A stretch of DNA of 35,495 nucleotides from a bacterium (GTDB lineage Bacteria > Sysuimicrobiota > Sysuimicrobiia > Sysuimicrobiales > Thermofontiviventaceae), in assembly GCA_030550015.1 (NCBI GenBank), contig JAUQQG010000031.1, positions 1 to 35,495 on the forward strand, given 5' to 3'. The notes under the pieces were generated by a model. The model worked only from the letters and a program-made list of their open reading frames with translations, was not told where the DNA came from and searched no databases. A program made the translations under genes and the position numbers. This document shows positions 9,384-17,035 of the stretch, in pieces. The stretch's first letter is position 1, and every line of letters begins with the position of its first letter.

Positions 9384-9743
9384 TTATCTCTGTATGCTCT
9401 CCTTGACCTGCTCAATAAGCCCGGAGAACGCCTGCCGGTCTCTTACGGCGAGATCCGCCAGAGCCTTTCGGTTCAGATGGATCCCCTCCCTGCGCAGGGC
9501 CCTGATGAAGGTGCTATAGGTGAAGCCGTGTTCGCGACAGATGGCGTTGATGCGGGCGATCCACAACCTTCGGAACTCGCGCTTCCGGAGCCTCCGATCG
9601 CGATAGGCGGCGTGAAGGGCCCGCATCACGTACTGGTTGGCCAGCTTGAACCACCGGCTGTGCTTACCCCAGTACCCCTTGGCCAACTTGAGGATCTTCT
9701 TGTGTCTGCGACGGGCGGTAACCCCGCGCTTGACGCGTGCCAT
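9384..9743 (-). CDS. rplT: 50S ribosomal protein L20
   Basis: Primary 23S rRNA-binding protein needed for early assembly of the 50S subunit, 119 aa, standard size. It starts MARVKRGVTARRRHKKILKL, and the internal RWFKLANQYVMRALHAAYRD and IARINAICREHG segments are family hallmarks. A strong AGGAGGGAAAGGGAGATC precedes the ATG. It is the last gene of the infC-rpmI-rplT operon. In Bacillus and E. coli L20 represses this operon. No leader structure for that control could be identified by eye here, because the infC 5' leader is only about 30-65 bases long. Confidence 0.98.
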   Translation of the reverse strand: MARVKRGVTARRRHKKILKLAKGYWGKHSRWFKLANQYVMRALHAAYRDRRLRKREFRRLWIARINAICREHGFTYSTFIRALRREGIHLNRKALADLAVRDRQAFSGLIEQVKESIQR

Positions 9744-9767
9744 GATCTCCCTTTCCCTCCTACCGGG

Positions 9768-9968
9768 TCAGCCCTTGAAAGGGATCAGACGTTCCACCCT
9801 CTTGAGGTCCGCAGGGTGAACAGATGCCGGTACCTTCAATACTCGCATCCGTTTGCTCCGCTTCTTCATGCGGAGGTGCGAGATCATCTGGTGCCGGCGC
9901 AGGAGCTTCCCCGAACCTGTCACCTTGATCCGCTTCGCTGCTCCCTGATGTGTCTTTGCCTTTCCCAT
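9768..9968 (-). CDS. rpmI: 50S ribosomal protein L35
   Basis: Small basic 50S protein of 66 aa: MGKAKTHQGAAKRIKVTGSG, followed by KLLRRHQMISHLR and ending in LKRVERLIPFKG. These are typical L35 features. The ATG at 9966-9968 follows TAGGGGGAAC; an in-frame GTG two codons earlier is too close to that ribosome binding site to be the start. The gene lies between infC and rplT in the standard order. Confidence 0.97.
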   Translation of the reverse strand: MGKAKTHQGAAKRIKVTGSGKLLRRHQMISHLRMKKRSKRMRVLKVPASVHPADLKRVERLIPFKG

Positions 9969-9981
9969 GTACACGTTCCCC

Positions 9982-10497
9982 CTACGAGGTCTTCTTGGGG
10001 GCCAGGACCATCACCATATTCCGCCCCTCAAACTGAGGGGGTCGTTCGACTTGTCCAACTTCCGAAACCATCTCCGCCAGGCGGTGGAGGATCTGCTCGC
10101 CAAACTTTGGGTGCGCCATCTCCCGCCCCCGGAACCACATAGAGACCTTGACCTTATTTCCTCCCTTCAGAAATTCGTACACATGCTTTGCCTTGATCTG
10201 AAAGTCGTGCTCCCCGATCTTCGGACTCAACCGCATCCCTTTGATCTCGAACTGCTTGTGCTTCCGATGTGCCTCCCGTTCCCGTTTGCTCTGCTCGTAC
10301 TTGTACTTCCCATAGTCCATGATCTTGGCAACGGGAGGCTGGGCCGTCGGGGAAACCTCAACAAGGTCAAGGCCATACTCCTGGGCAATCCGCAGGGCTT
10401 CGCGTAGGGGCATAATCCCCAGCTGCTGCCCATCGGGCCCAATGACGCGGAGCTCCCGTGCTCGGATCCGCTCGTTTACCCGATGTTCTCGCTCGAT
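9982..10497 (-). CDS. infC: Translation initiation factor IF-3 with a probable AUC start codon
   Basis: IF-3 binds the 30S subunit, prevents premature 50S joining and checks start-codon pairing. The N-domain REHRVNERIRARELRVIGPD, linker MDYGKYKYEQSKREREAHRK and C-domain KVSMWFRGREMAHPKFGEQI are all recognisable. The open frame has an ATG at 10576-10578, but this lies inside the -10/-35 region of a clear promoter and cannot be in the mRNA. The first codon that fits the family is ATC at 10495-10497, placed after GGGAGGGAAAGGT, giving 171 aa, the size of Bacillus IF-3. No in-frame ATG, GTG or TTG exists between promoter and homology. Non-canonical AUU or AUC starts are known for infC and allow IF-3 to repress its own translation, which is the inferred control here. 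Confidence 0.93.
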   Translation of the reverse strand: MEREHRVNERIRARELRVIGPDGQQLGIMPLREALRIAQEYGLDLVEVSPTAQPPVAKIMDYGKYKYEQSKREREAHRKHKQFEIKGMRLSPKIGEHDFQIKAKHVYEFLKGGNKVKVSMWFRGREMAHPKFGEQILHRLAEMVSEVGQVERPPQFEGRNMVMVLAPKKTS

Positions 10498-10531
10498 ACC
10501 TTTCCCTCCCGGGAGGCCAAGTTCTAGTTCC

Positions 10532-10560
10532 AGTATACTGAAGGCTGCCTCCGCGGTAAA
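10532..10560 (-). promoter_or_regulatory. Possible second (proximal) infC promoter
   Basis: TTTACC and TATACT on the minus strand are separated by 17 bases. The -10 lies in the palindrome CAGTATACTG (10531-10540). Transcription would begin about 30 bases before the ATC start. Weaker than the upstream promoter. Confidence 0.4.
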
Positions 10561-10568
10561 GCGCCGAC

Positions 10569-10598
10569 AGTATACCACATCCCCATTTCCCCCGTCAA
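10569..10598 (-). promoter_or_regulatory. infC-rpmI-rplT promoter
   Basis: Minus-strand TTGACG (10593-10598), 18-base spacer, TATACT (10569-10574): a near-consensus sigma70-type promoter. The predicted transcript starts near 10562, which excludes the upstream in-frame ATG of infC. Confidence 0.82.
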
Positions 10599-10626
10599 CA
10601 CGCCGCTCTCCCCTTGTGCCGCCAAG

Positions 10627-10648
10627 CCCGTATGCGAGGGAATACGGG
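10627..10648 (-). terminator. Candidate terminator hairpin after the GNAT gene
   Basis: CCCGTAT and ATACGGG form a 7-bp stem with an 8-base loop between the end of the acetyltransferase gene and the infC promoter. The place is right for ending the rplU-to-GNAT transcript, but no U-run follows, so this is only a candidate. Confidence 0.35.
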
Positions 10649-10689
10649 AAAGGTCGAAGGTACCTACCGCTAAGCGCGAAAGATTTTCT

Positions 10690-11628
10690 TTAAAGCTGTT
10701 TCTCGAAGTACATGTATACACGCTCTGGAGTGAACCCAAGACGGCGGGTGAACCGCTCGGCGAGAGGGTTGAGCGCCCAATGGGTTGTGAAGACCCGGGA
10801 TACGTGCCTCCGGGAGAGGAAATTCAGCCCGAGATTCCCCAACGCCTTCCCCAATCCCTTTCCCCGGTGGTACTCCCGGACACCCACAACCATCTCCCCT
10901 ACCTGCCCATCTCGCACCTGCACCAGGAGGAAGCCGACAGGATACTCCCCGGTGCTCCCTGCAAGGAACCCCTTAGGGGCCGAGGCTTCGCCAACGTGGA
11001 CGGCCAGGAATCCCCGGTGGGATGGCCGGGTGAGGAACTTGCGAATGTCCTCCGGTTTGAACGGGTCCTCCAAACATTCCTGAGACATCCTGGCGATGTG
11101 CGTCACGTCCTCCAGACCTGCCTGTCGGATGTTGTATCCCTCAGGGATCTCCACGGGGATCTTCCCTGAGAGGTTCCGGCTCATCACCACGAGCGCGTTG
11201 GAGAAGGTAAAGGCGAAGCGATGAGCCAGCGAGAGGGCGAAGGAGTTGCTCTCCGCGGCTCGCAAGAGGAGGAGATCTTGCCGCTCCTCCTGAAACTTTC
11301 GACTCAGGAAAGTGTACACACGGTGGATCAGCGTCTCTGCTTCTCCCCCAGCCCTCAGCGGAGATGGGCGCCCACTACCGGCCTCTCCAATGAGCTCCTC
11401 CACAACCAGCCTGCCCTCATCCTTCCCAATGATCACAAGGCCGATGGGACGCCTGTTCACTTCCAGCAAGTATACCTCTTTCTCCGATTGAACCCACCAG
11501 AAGTCCTGGGGCGTCACCGCTCCGTACTTGTCGAAGCAGGCGGAATACCCTCCCAAGTAGGCCCGCTCATAGATGTCCACAAGCACCGGGATGTCTTGCG
11601 CTGTTGCCTTGCGCAGATTGACCTTCAT
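10690..11628 (-). CDS. Tandem GNAT-family N-acetyltransferase
   Basis: Protein of 312 aa that appears to contain two GNAT folds. The N-terminal half begins MKVNLRKATAQDIPVLVDIYERAY and has a degenerate acetyl-CoA region. The C-terminal half begins YNIRQAGLEDVTHIARMSQE and holds a good motif A: VGVREYHRGKGLGKALG, in which R-G-K-G-L-G is the pyrophosphate-binding loop, followed by NPLAERFTRRLGF near the end. Only the second half therefore looks catalytically complete. The substrate is unknown. The open frame continues upstream through rsfS, but ATG 11626-11628 is where homology starts. It is the last gene of the rplU-rpmA-obgE-nadD-rsfS series, 47 bases after rsfS, and no close functional link to those genes is evident. 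Confidence 0.8.
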   Translation of the reverse strand: MKVNLRKATAQDIPVLVDIYERAYLGGYSACFDKYGAVTPQDFWWVQSEKEVYLLEVNRRPIGLVIIGKDEGRLVVEELIGEAGSGRPSPLRAGGEAETLIHRVYTFLSRKFQEERQDLLLLRAAESNSFALSLAHRFAFTFSNALVVMSRNLSGKIPVEIPEGYNIRQAGLEDVTHIARMSQECLEDPFKPEDIRKFLTRPSHRGFLAVHVGEASAPKGFLAGSTGEYPVGFLLVQVRDGQVGEMVVGVREYHRGKGLGKALGNLGLNFLSRRHVSRVFTTHWALNPLAERFTRRLGFTPERVYMYFEKQL

Positions 11629-11675
11629 CTCAATACCCCGGCAACAAGTCTTCTCGCGTTCGCTGAGGATCCTTC

Positions 11676-12032
11676 CTATCCCTTTTGTTCCCAATCCACG
11701 CGCTCTGCATCCCCCCAGAGGCGCTCCAGTTTGTAATACTTGCGCTCCTCGGGGGCGAACAGGTGGACGACCACATCCCCATAGTCCAGCAGGACCCACC
11801 GCCCATCCTCTAGACCCTCCCTTCCCAGGGGATGCCGGCCTTCCTTCGACATTGCCTCCTCGACCGCCTCCGCAATCGCCCTGATTTGGATCGTCGTTGT
11901 TCCTGTGCAGATGACGAAATAGTCCGTCACCAAGGTCAGTTCCCGCAGGTCCAAAACGAGGATATCCTCGCCTTTTTTCTCCGCCGCCACCTCTGCAATC
12001 CGTAGAGCCCTTGCCAGCGCTTCGCTCGCCAA
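11676..12032 (-). CDS. rsfS: Ribosomal silencing factor RsfS
   Basis: RsfS binds L14 on the 50S subunit and blocks subunit joining when nutrients are scarce. The 118-residue protein shows the family core: KKGEDILVLDLRELTLVTDY, FVICTGTTTIQIRAIAEAVE and WVLLDYGDVVVHLF, followed by YYKLERLWGDAE. It begins with TTG (12030-12032) placed about nine bases after GGAGGGTAGG, part of which is the end and stop of nadD. The tight junction suggests translational coupling with nadD, the gene pair seen in most bacteria. Confidence 0.95.
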   Translation of the reverse strand: MASEALARALRIAEVAAEKKGEDILVLDLRELTLVTDYFVICTGTTTIQIRAIAEAVEEAMSKEGRHPLGREGLEDGRWVLLDYGDVVVHLFAPEERKYYKLERLWGDAERVDWEQKG

Positions 12033-12037
12033 ATATC

Positions 12038-12694
12038 CTACCCTCCTTCTCCCTCTCCTGCCGCCTTTGGGCGGTAAAGTCCATGTTTGAAAATATAGTC
12101 CTCCACCGGCTCGGGAACAAGATATTTGATTGGCCGTCCTTGCCGCACCCTCTCCCGGATATCGGTGGAGGAGATAGCCAGCGCAGGGATCGTCATGGCG
12201 TGGACGTTCCGAAGGTCGTTCCCGGTGAGATTATTCCGCTCAAGCTGCTCCCTGTCCAGGATATACCCAGGTCGAGAAGCTGCAATGAACTGGCACATCT
12301 GCAGCAACTCCCTGGCCCCATGCCACATCCCCCGGAGGATCTGCAAGAGGGCATCGGCCCCGGTGATGAAGAAGAGGTCCGCATCCGGGTAAATTTGGAG
12401 AAATGCTCGAAGTGTATCGATGGTGTACGAAGGCCCAGGCCTGTCGATCTCAATCCGCGAGACGGTGAAGTAAGGGTTCCCTACCGTGGCGAGGACGGTC
12501 ATGAGGTAACGGTGTTCAGGATCGGTAACCTCGCGGGGGTCCTTGAGGGGAGGATGCCGGTTGGGAATGAAGATCACTCTCTCCAGGGAGAACTGGACGC
12601 GGGCTTCCTCCGCAGTAACCAGGTGACCGAAGTGGATGGGATCAAACGTCCCACCCATAAGTCCGATTCTGCGCTTTGATGCGTGCTTCTCCAC
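12038..12694 (-). CDS. nadD: Nicotinate-nucleotide adenylyltransferase
   Basis: Adenylates nicotinate mononucleotide to deamido-NAD in NAD biosynthesis. The 218-aa protein has the nucleotidyltransferase signature [20 protein letters not shown], including the HxGH-type motif (H-F-G-H), then [13 protein letters not shown]. The C-terminal [20 protein letters not shown] is the ISSTxIR motif that binds ATP phosphates. The frame starts with GTG at 12692-12694 just after GGGAGG, an unusually short spacing. No better start precedes the conserved glycine loop. It lies 145 bases downstream of obgE; this gap contains no reading frame that could be supported. Confidence 0.95.
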   Translation of the reverse strand: MEKHASKRRIGLMGGTFDPIHFGHLVTAEEARVQFSLERVIFIPNRHPPLKDPREVTDPEHRYLMTVLATVGNPYFTVSRIEIDRPGPSYTIDTLRAFLQIYPDADLFFITGADALLQILRGMWHGARELLQMCQFIAASRPGYILDREQLERNNLTGNDLRNVHAMTIPALAISSTDIRERVRQGRPIKYLVPEPVEDYIFKHGLYRPKAAGEGEGG

Positions 12695-12839
12695 GAACCT
12701 CCCGATCCATGCACCTCCCTGGACCTTTTGAAGTCTTTTCGCTCTCTCTCACCCTTCCTCCTCTAGAGGTCCATGCCAGAATCAGAGCGCAGGACATACC
12801 GCTTGATCCATGGAAGGGCCCCGGTAAGGATTGCCCGAT

Positions 12840-13844
12840 TCAAGAGGCTTGTGCCGGAGGCGCCAGAAGAGCGAACAGAGCATCGAGCAGGGACGAGACG
12901 CCCTCCCCCGTCAGCGCGGAGATGGGGAAACACCGAAATCCCTGCGCATGAAGTACAGAAGCCACTTCCTCCACACGGGCCCTCGCCTCAGGAAGGTCGA
13001 TCTTGTTGAGAGCCACCACCATTGGGCGGGAAGTCAGGGAGGGGTCGTAGAGCTCCAGTTCTCTGTTGATTGCAGAAAAGTCCCCGAGGGGGTCCCGCGG
13101 TGCAGAAAGGTCGAGGATGTGTACGAGGATACGCGTCCTCTGGATATGCCGGAGGAAGTCGTGGCCCATCCCTGCCCCGCGATGCGCACCCTCGATAAGG
13201 CCGGGGATGTCCGCCATCACCAATCTCCTCCCATCCTCCCTCGTCACCACACCCAGGTTCGGGTGAATCGTAGTGAAAGGATAGTCGGCAATCTTCGGCC
13301 GGGCAGAGGAGACCTTGCTCAGGAGCGTGGACTTCCCCGCGTTCGGCATGCCGATGAGCCCCACATCGGCCAGCAATCGCAATTCTAACTCAATCCATCG
13401 CTCCTCCCCCTTTTCCCCAGGCTCCGCAAACATGGGTGCCTGCCGCGTCGACGTTGCGAAGCGCGCATTCCCTCTTCCTCCCCTTCCCCCCCTCGCGACC
13501 ACTGCCTTCTGCCCATGGACGGTGAGGTCGGCCAGCACCACTCCAGTTGCTTGATCCCGCACGATGGTACCCGCAGGGACCCGGATCACCAAATCCTCCC
13601 CATCCTTCCCATGGCGGTTGTTCCCCTGGCCATGACCACCGTCTTCGGCCCGGAAGTGACGCCGGTACTGGAAATCGAGAAGGCTATGCATGCCCTCATC
13701 GGCGATCAGGACCACGTTCCCACCCCGACCCCCGTCGCCACCGTCAGGTCCCCCACGGGGGCGGAACTTTTCCCGATGGAAGCTGATACATCCGCGTCCC
13801 CCATTGCCGCCTTTTACATAGATCACAGCTCTGTCCACAAACAT
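12840..13844 (-). CDS. obgE: GTPase ObgE/CgtA
   Basis: Essential ribosome-associated GTPase in 50S maturation and stress signalling, 334 aa from the ATG at 13842-13844. The glycine-rich Obg fold occupies about residues 1-158 (YVKGGNGGRGCISFHREKF, GGPDGGDGGRGGNV, AEDGGHGQGNNRHGKDG). The GTPase domain follows with G1 GMPNAGKST, G2 around DYPFTTIHPNLG, G3 DIPGLIEGA, G4 NKID and G5 SAL. The protein ends shortly after the G domain, so the C-terminal OCT domain of Bacillus Obg and the acidic tail of E. coli ObgE are absent. The frame extends 26 codons further upstream without homology, across the terminator-like hairpin. obgE follows rplU and rpmA as in most bacteria. Confidence 0.95.
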   Translation of the reverse strand: MFVDRAVIYVKGGNGGRGCISFHREKFRPRGGPDGGDGGRGGNVVLIADEGMHSLLDFQYRRHFRAEDGGHGQGNNRHGKDGEDLVIRVPAGTIVRDQATGVVLADLTVHGQKAVVARGGRGGRGNARFATSTRQAPMFAEPGEKGEERWIELELRLLADVGLIGMPNAGKSTLLSKVSSARPKIADYPFTTIHPNLGVVTREDGRRLVMADIPGLIEGAHRGAGMGHDFLRHIQRTRILVHILDLSAPRDPLGDFSAINRELELYDPSLTSRPMVVALNKIDLPEARARVEEVASVLHAQGFRCFPISALTGEGVSSLLDALFALLAPPAQAS

Positions 13845-13865
13845 GGCTCCGCTTCTTGCTCCCCT

Positions 13866-13898
13866 GGGAAAAACAGAAAGGGGCTCGCTGGGGCCCCT
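13866..13898 (-). terminator. Intrinsic terminator or attenuator between rpmA and obgE
   Basis: AGGGGC and GCCCCT form a GC-rich stem (13879-13898) followed on the minus strand by TTCTGTTTTTC (13866-13878). It is the best-formed intrinsic terminator in the window. It would partly separate the abundant ribosomal protein message from obgE and the genes downstream, which then depend on read-through or a local promoter. Confidence 0.7.
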
Positions 13899-14036
13899 GA
13901 TCGCGTGTCCTCTTGGCATCATGAACGAGTCCAGCGAACCCTTCTCACAAAATTTCGACGGGCTCCATTTCCCCCCCTACGAAATTGCAGTGCAGTTTGT
14001 GGGAGTGCTCGTGAGAAAAGAGACGTTCTGCTCTCC

Positions 14037-14290
14037 TCAAACCGGGACCACACTAACAACCCGGCTGTCACGCCCCCTCCGCTCGAATACAACGATCCAT
14101 CGGTCAGGGCGAAAAGCGTAAAATCCCGCCCGATTCCTACATTCACTCCGGGTTTGATCCGCGTCCCTCTCTGCCGGACCAGAATATGACCGGCACGGAC
14201 GAACTCGCCGGCGAACCGCTTAACCCCGAGCCTCTGTCCTGGGCTGTCGCGCCCGTTCCTAGTGCTCCCTCCACCTTTCTTATGGGCCAT
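14037..14290 (-). CDS. rpmA: 50S ribosomal protein L27, with an apparent one-base deletion
   Basis: L27 lies near the peptidyl transferase centre. The first part, [20 protein letters not shown] then [20 protein letters not shown] and LFALTDG, is a normal L27. After the GGA codon at 14096-14098 the zero frame changes to [11 protein letters not shown], while the neighbouring frame gives [19 protein letters not shown] and a TGA stop at 14037-14039, the expected L27 ending. One extra base after GGA would restore an 84-residue protein. No slippery heptamer is present, so programmed frameshifting is unlikely. A sequencing or assembly error in a near-essential gene is the simplest reading. There is no N-terminal extension and no Prp protease gene between rplU and rpmA, unlike Firmicutes. 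Coordinates cover the repaired gene; the unrepaired frame runs on to 13919. Confidence 0.88.
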
Positions 14291-14308
14291 CACGCATCCC
14301 CCCCGACC

Positions 14309-14653
14309 TTAGCCGGACTGGTTGGAGGTTTCTCCTCCAGAGGCGAACTCAATCCTCTCGATCCGGATCTCGGTATAAGGCTGGCGGTGACCAAACCTTC
14401 TCCGATAGCGTACCTTGGGCTTATATTTGAGACCCCGGATCTTCTTGTGCCTCCCGTGCCCCAGGACTCTGGCCACAACCCTAGCCCCTTCCACGACAGG
14501 CTTTCCGACAGTAATCCGATCCCCCTCTGCAATCAGGAGAACCTGGTCAAGCAGAACCTCCTGACCAGGTTCTTCCGGTAGCTTGTCCACGCACAGGACC
14601 ATGCCCTCTTCAACCCGATACTGCTTCCCCTTGGCCTCCACGATCGCGTACAA
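14309..14653 (-). CDS. rplU: 50S ribosomal protein L21
   Basis: 23S rRNA-binding protein of the large subunit, about 114 aa. It shows YAIVEAKGKQYRVEEG, typical of the L21 start, and later RHKKIRGLKYKPKVRYRRRFGHRQPYT, the basic C-terminal rRNA-binding part. A tail of about 15 residues follows (FASGGETSNQSG). The open frame begins at an ATG (14684-14686), but that codon lies between the -35 and -10 elements of the promoter and cannot be translated from it. The TTG at 14651-14653, eight bases after GGAGG and at the family start position, is chosen; a GTG at 14660-14662 is the other possibility. Confidence 0.93.
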   Translation of the reverse strand: MYAIVEAKGKQYRVEEGMVLCVDKLPEEPGQEVLLDQVLLIAEGDRITVGKPVVEGARVVARVLGHGRHKKIRGLKYKPKVRYRRRFGHRQPYTEIRIERIEFASGGETSNQSG

Positions 14654-14676
14654 TGTTGCCACCTCCGACCTTCCGG

Positions 14677-14705
14677 ATTCTACCATGGGGCCATTTGGGT
14701 GTCAA
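14677..14705 (-). promoter_or_regulatory. rplU-rpmA promoter
   Basis: Minus-strand TTGACA (14700-14705), 17-base spacer, TAGAAT (14677-14682). This near-consensus sigma70-type promoter would start transcription near 14670, giving a very short leader before the L21 start. Confidence 0.85.
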
Positions 14706-14942
14706 TCTCGGTCGCTACGCCTCACCAGTCAGGCGATTCCGAAACTGCTGTCCTCCGCTTCCCAGGAACTTCCCTTGCAAGCGGCGGAGGGGTAGGTCGA
14801 AGCCGAGGCACTGGAAGTGAAAGGTGGACCCAGGCTCAGACACGCTGTGTGAAGGGGAAGCGCCAAAGGATGTCGAATGCAAGCTTTCAAATCTCCGCCA
14901 AAGCCGAACGCGGGGTCAGTCAACTCGCAGAGGGGGGAAACC
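14706..14942. other. Intergenic region between divergent rplU and the solute-binding protein gene
   Basis: 237 bases. It must carry the promoter for the plus-strand transporter genes, but no convincing -35/-10 pair was found by eye. A purine-rich GCAGAGGGGGGAAA just before 14943 is the ribosome binding site of the binding-protein gene. No small gene is supported. Confidence 0.5.
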
Positions 14943-16217
14943 ATGGACCATTGGGTGAAGCGATGGGTGACACTCCTTGCCCTCGGTGTTGCGTTTCTGT
15001 TGGGGGGCAACCAGCTCCACGCACAGCAGGCCATTCCATCAAGCGTGAAGATCGGAGGGATCTTCGATACCAGCGGCCCCACCTCCGACGTAGGTGTGGA
15101 TTACAGCAAGGGGGCACTCGACCACATCCGGTACATCAACGAGATCGAAGGCGGGATCCGTGGGAAGGTCAAGCTTGATTTCGTCTGGTCTGATTACGGG
15201 TACAAGATCCCTGAAGCTGTGGCCCTCTATCGGAAGTACCGGGACGTCGACCGTGTCACCGCCATCATTGGATGGGGGACCGGGGACACCGAGGCACTCA
15301 CACGCGAGGTAGCCAAGGACCGGATCCCTTATATCTCAGCGAGCTACTCTTCCCACCTGGACGACCCGAAGAAAGCTCCCTACAACTTTTACCCTATCAC
15401 GAGCTACTCCGACCAACTCCGCGGCATGCTCAAGTTCTTCAAGGGCCTTGCCGAGAAGGAGGGGGTCAAGAACCCTAAGATTGTGTTCATCTACCCGGAC
15501 GTCCCCTACGGCCGCGCCCCTATCCCCGCAGGAAAGGAGTACGCGAAAGAGCTAGGCTTCGAGATCGGGCCGGATCAAATCGTGGCCCTCACCGCCCTGG
15601 AGGCCCGCTCCCAATTGCTCGGTGTCAAGTCCTTTGGAGCGGACTTCGCCTGGATCGGCGGGACGACCAACTCCACGGCAGTGATCATCCGGGACGCCAA
15701 AGCCCTGGGGCTGCGCACGCGCTTTGGAGTGAACGTGTGGGGATATGACGAGAACCTCCTCAAGCTCGCAGGAGCCGCCGCCGAGGGCGTGTACGGGAAC
15801 ACGCCGCACGCCTACTATGGGGAGCCGGTCCCCGGGATGAAGAAGATGTTCGACGCCCTGCGCCGGTTCTACGGGAAAGAGCCGAACTTCCAGTGGGGGA
15901 CGACGCAGACGCCTTTCATCGCCTCTTACATCCGGGGGTGGATGAACGTCTACCTCCTGAAACGGGCGCTAGAGATCATCGTGGAGAACTACGACACCTA
16001 TACGCGGACCTATGGAGGGATCACCGGCCCGGCGATTAAGGCGGCCCTGGAGAGCATCCGCGGGTGGGATCCCGAAGGGCTCGCGCCACGGATCAGTATT
16101 ACCGCTGACGATCACCGGCCCTCCACGACGACGCGGATCTTCGTGATCAAGAAGGGGAGGATCACCCTGAACTCTTCCATCAGTGTAGAGCGGAGGCCGA
16201 ACTGGCTAGGGTTCTAA
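14943..16217 (+). CDS. ABC transporter substrate-binding protein (branched-chain amino acid/organic acid type)
   Basis: Type I periplasmic-binding-fold protein of 424 aa. A signal peptide is clear: positively charged MDHWVKR, hydrophobic VTLLALGVAFLLGG and a likely cleavage at HAQ-Q near residue 29. The mature part starts SVKIGGIFDTSGPTSDVGVD, the usual opening of LivJ-like proteins, with IIGWGTGDTEAL and IPYISASYSSHL as further family-like stretches. LivJ-family members bind leucine-like amino acids, but also benzoates, amides or urea; binding residues cannot be assigned by eye. An upstream in-frame ATG at 14877 would put 22 residues before the signal peptide, so 14943, which follows AGAGGGGGGAAACC, is preferred. 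livF follows after 8 bases. The two CoA-ligase-like genes in the cluster suggest a carboxylic acid ligand. Confidence 0.9.
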   Translation: MDHWVKRWVTLLALGVAFLLGGNQLHAQQAIPSSVKIGGIFDTSGPTSDVGVDYSKGALDHIRYINEIEGGIRGKVKLDFVWSDYGYKIPEAVALYRKYRDVDRVTAIIGWGTGDTEALTREVAKDRIPYISASYSSHLDDPKKAPYNFYPITSYSDQLRGMLKFFKGLAEKEGVKNPKIVFIYPDVPYGRAPIPAGKEYAKELGFEIGPDQIVALTALEARSQLLGVKSFGADFAWIGGTTNSTAVIIRDAKALGLRTRFGVNVWGYDENLLKLAGAAAEGVYGNTPHAYYGEPVPGMKKMFDALRRFYGKEPNFQWGTTQTPFIASYIRGWMNVYLLKRALEIIVENYDTYTRTYGGITGPAIKAALESIRGWDPEGLAPRISITADDHRPSTTTRIFVIKKGRITLNSSISVERRPNWLGF

Positions 16218-16225
16218 GCGTTCCT

Positions 16226-17011
16226 ATGCTCAGCGTGAACAACATTGAGGTGATGTTCTGGGGAACGATCCTGGTGCTCAAGGGGATCTCCCTGATTGTC
16301 CCCCCAGGACGGATCACGGCCATTGTCGGAGCAAACGGTGCAGGGAAGACGACGACCCTCAAGGCGATCTCAGGCCTCATCAAGCTGGAGCGCGGGGAGG
16401 TCACGAGGGGAACTATTGAGTTCGAGGGGGAACGAATCGAGAACCGGTTCCCGGAGGAAATCGCCCGCCGGGGCATCATTATGGTCCGGGAGGGGAGGCG
16501 CCTGTTTGAAGAGTTGGGGGTGGAGGAGAACCTCCTCGTCGGCGCCTCCCTCCACCCCCGCGGCGCCCGCGAAAGGCTCGATCTGGTCTATCATTACTTC
16601 CCAAGGCTGAAGGAACGCCGCCACATCCGAGCAGGCTACCTCAGCGGCGGCGAGCAACAGATGCTTGCCATCGGGTGCGCCCTCATGGCCCGGCCGAAGC
16701 TGCTCCTCCTCGACGAACCCTCCCTCGGCCTCGCTCCTCTCTTCGCCAGGGAGATCTTCGCACTGATCCGGCGCCTCAACGAGGAGGAGGGGATTACCAT
16801 CCTCATCGTGGAGCAGAACGCGAGGATGGCATTGGAGCTAGCCAGCTATGGCTACGTCATGGAGACAGGGAAGATCGTCTTGGATGGGCCTACGGAAAAG
16901 CTCAGGGAGGACGCGGACGTGCGGGAGTTCTATTTGGGCATCAGCAAGGAGGGGAGGCGAAGGTTCAACGAGATCAAAAGTTACAAACGCCGCAAGCGCT
17001 GGCTGGCTTGA
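16226..17011 (+). CDS. livF: Branched-chain amino acid-type ABC transporter ATP-binding protein LivF
   Basis: Cytoplasmic ATPase of 261 aa, one of two in this importer. Walker A is GANGAGKTT, the ABC signature is LSGGEQQML and Walker B is LLLLDEPSLGL, with the H-loop position replaced by LIVEQNAR, as is normal for LivF (a Q-N after the E). It resembles LivF rather than LivG through the EGRRLFEELGVEENL segment. A 20-residue basic tail (SKEGRRRFNEIKSYKRRKRW) extends beyond the usual end. The gene is paired with the binding protein on the plus strand and converges on livM, 24 bases away, while livG, livH and livM are on the other strand. Confidence 0.94.
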   Translation: MLSVNNIEVMFWGTILVLKGISLIVPPGRITAIVGANGAGKTTTLKAISGLIKLERGEVTRGTIEFEGERIENRFPEEIARRGIIMVREGRRLFEELGVEENLLVGASLHPRGARERLDLVYHYFPRLKERRHIRAGYLSGGEQQMLAIGCALMARPKLLLLDEPSLGLAPLFAREIFALIRRLNEEEGITILIVEQNARMALELASYGYVMETGKIVLDGPTEKLREDADVREFYLGISKEGRRRFNEIKSYKRRKRWLA

Positions 17012-17035
17012 GCATTCCTTCCCTCCCGGCTTCCT

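Noticed and set aside
10498-10578. infC start at the upstream ATG
   Set aside because: The ATG lies within the promoter, upstream of the predicted transcription start, and the extra residues are not part of the IF-3 family.
11629-12120. N-terminal extension of the GNAT frame to 476 codons
   Set aside because: The extension overlaps rsfS and part of nadD in another frame and has no homology; the acetyltransferase homology starts at the ATG at 11626-11628.
14037-14120. Programmed ribosomal frameshift in rpmA
   Set aside because: No slippery heptamer, internal Shine-Dalgarno or clear downstream structure was seen, and L27 is not known to be made this way. A one-base error is simpler.
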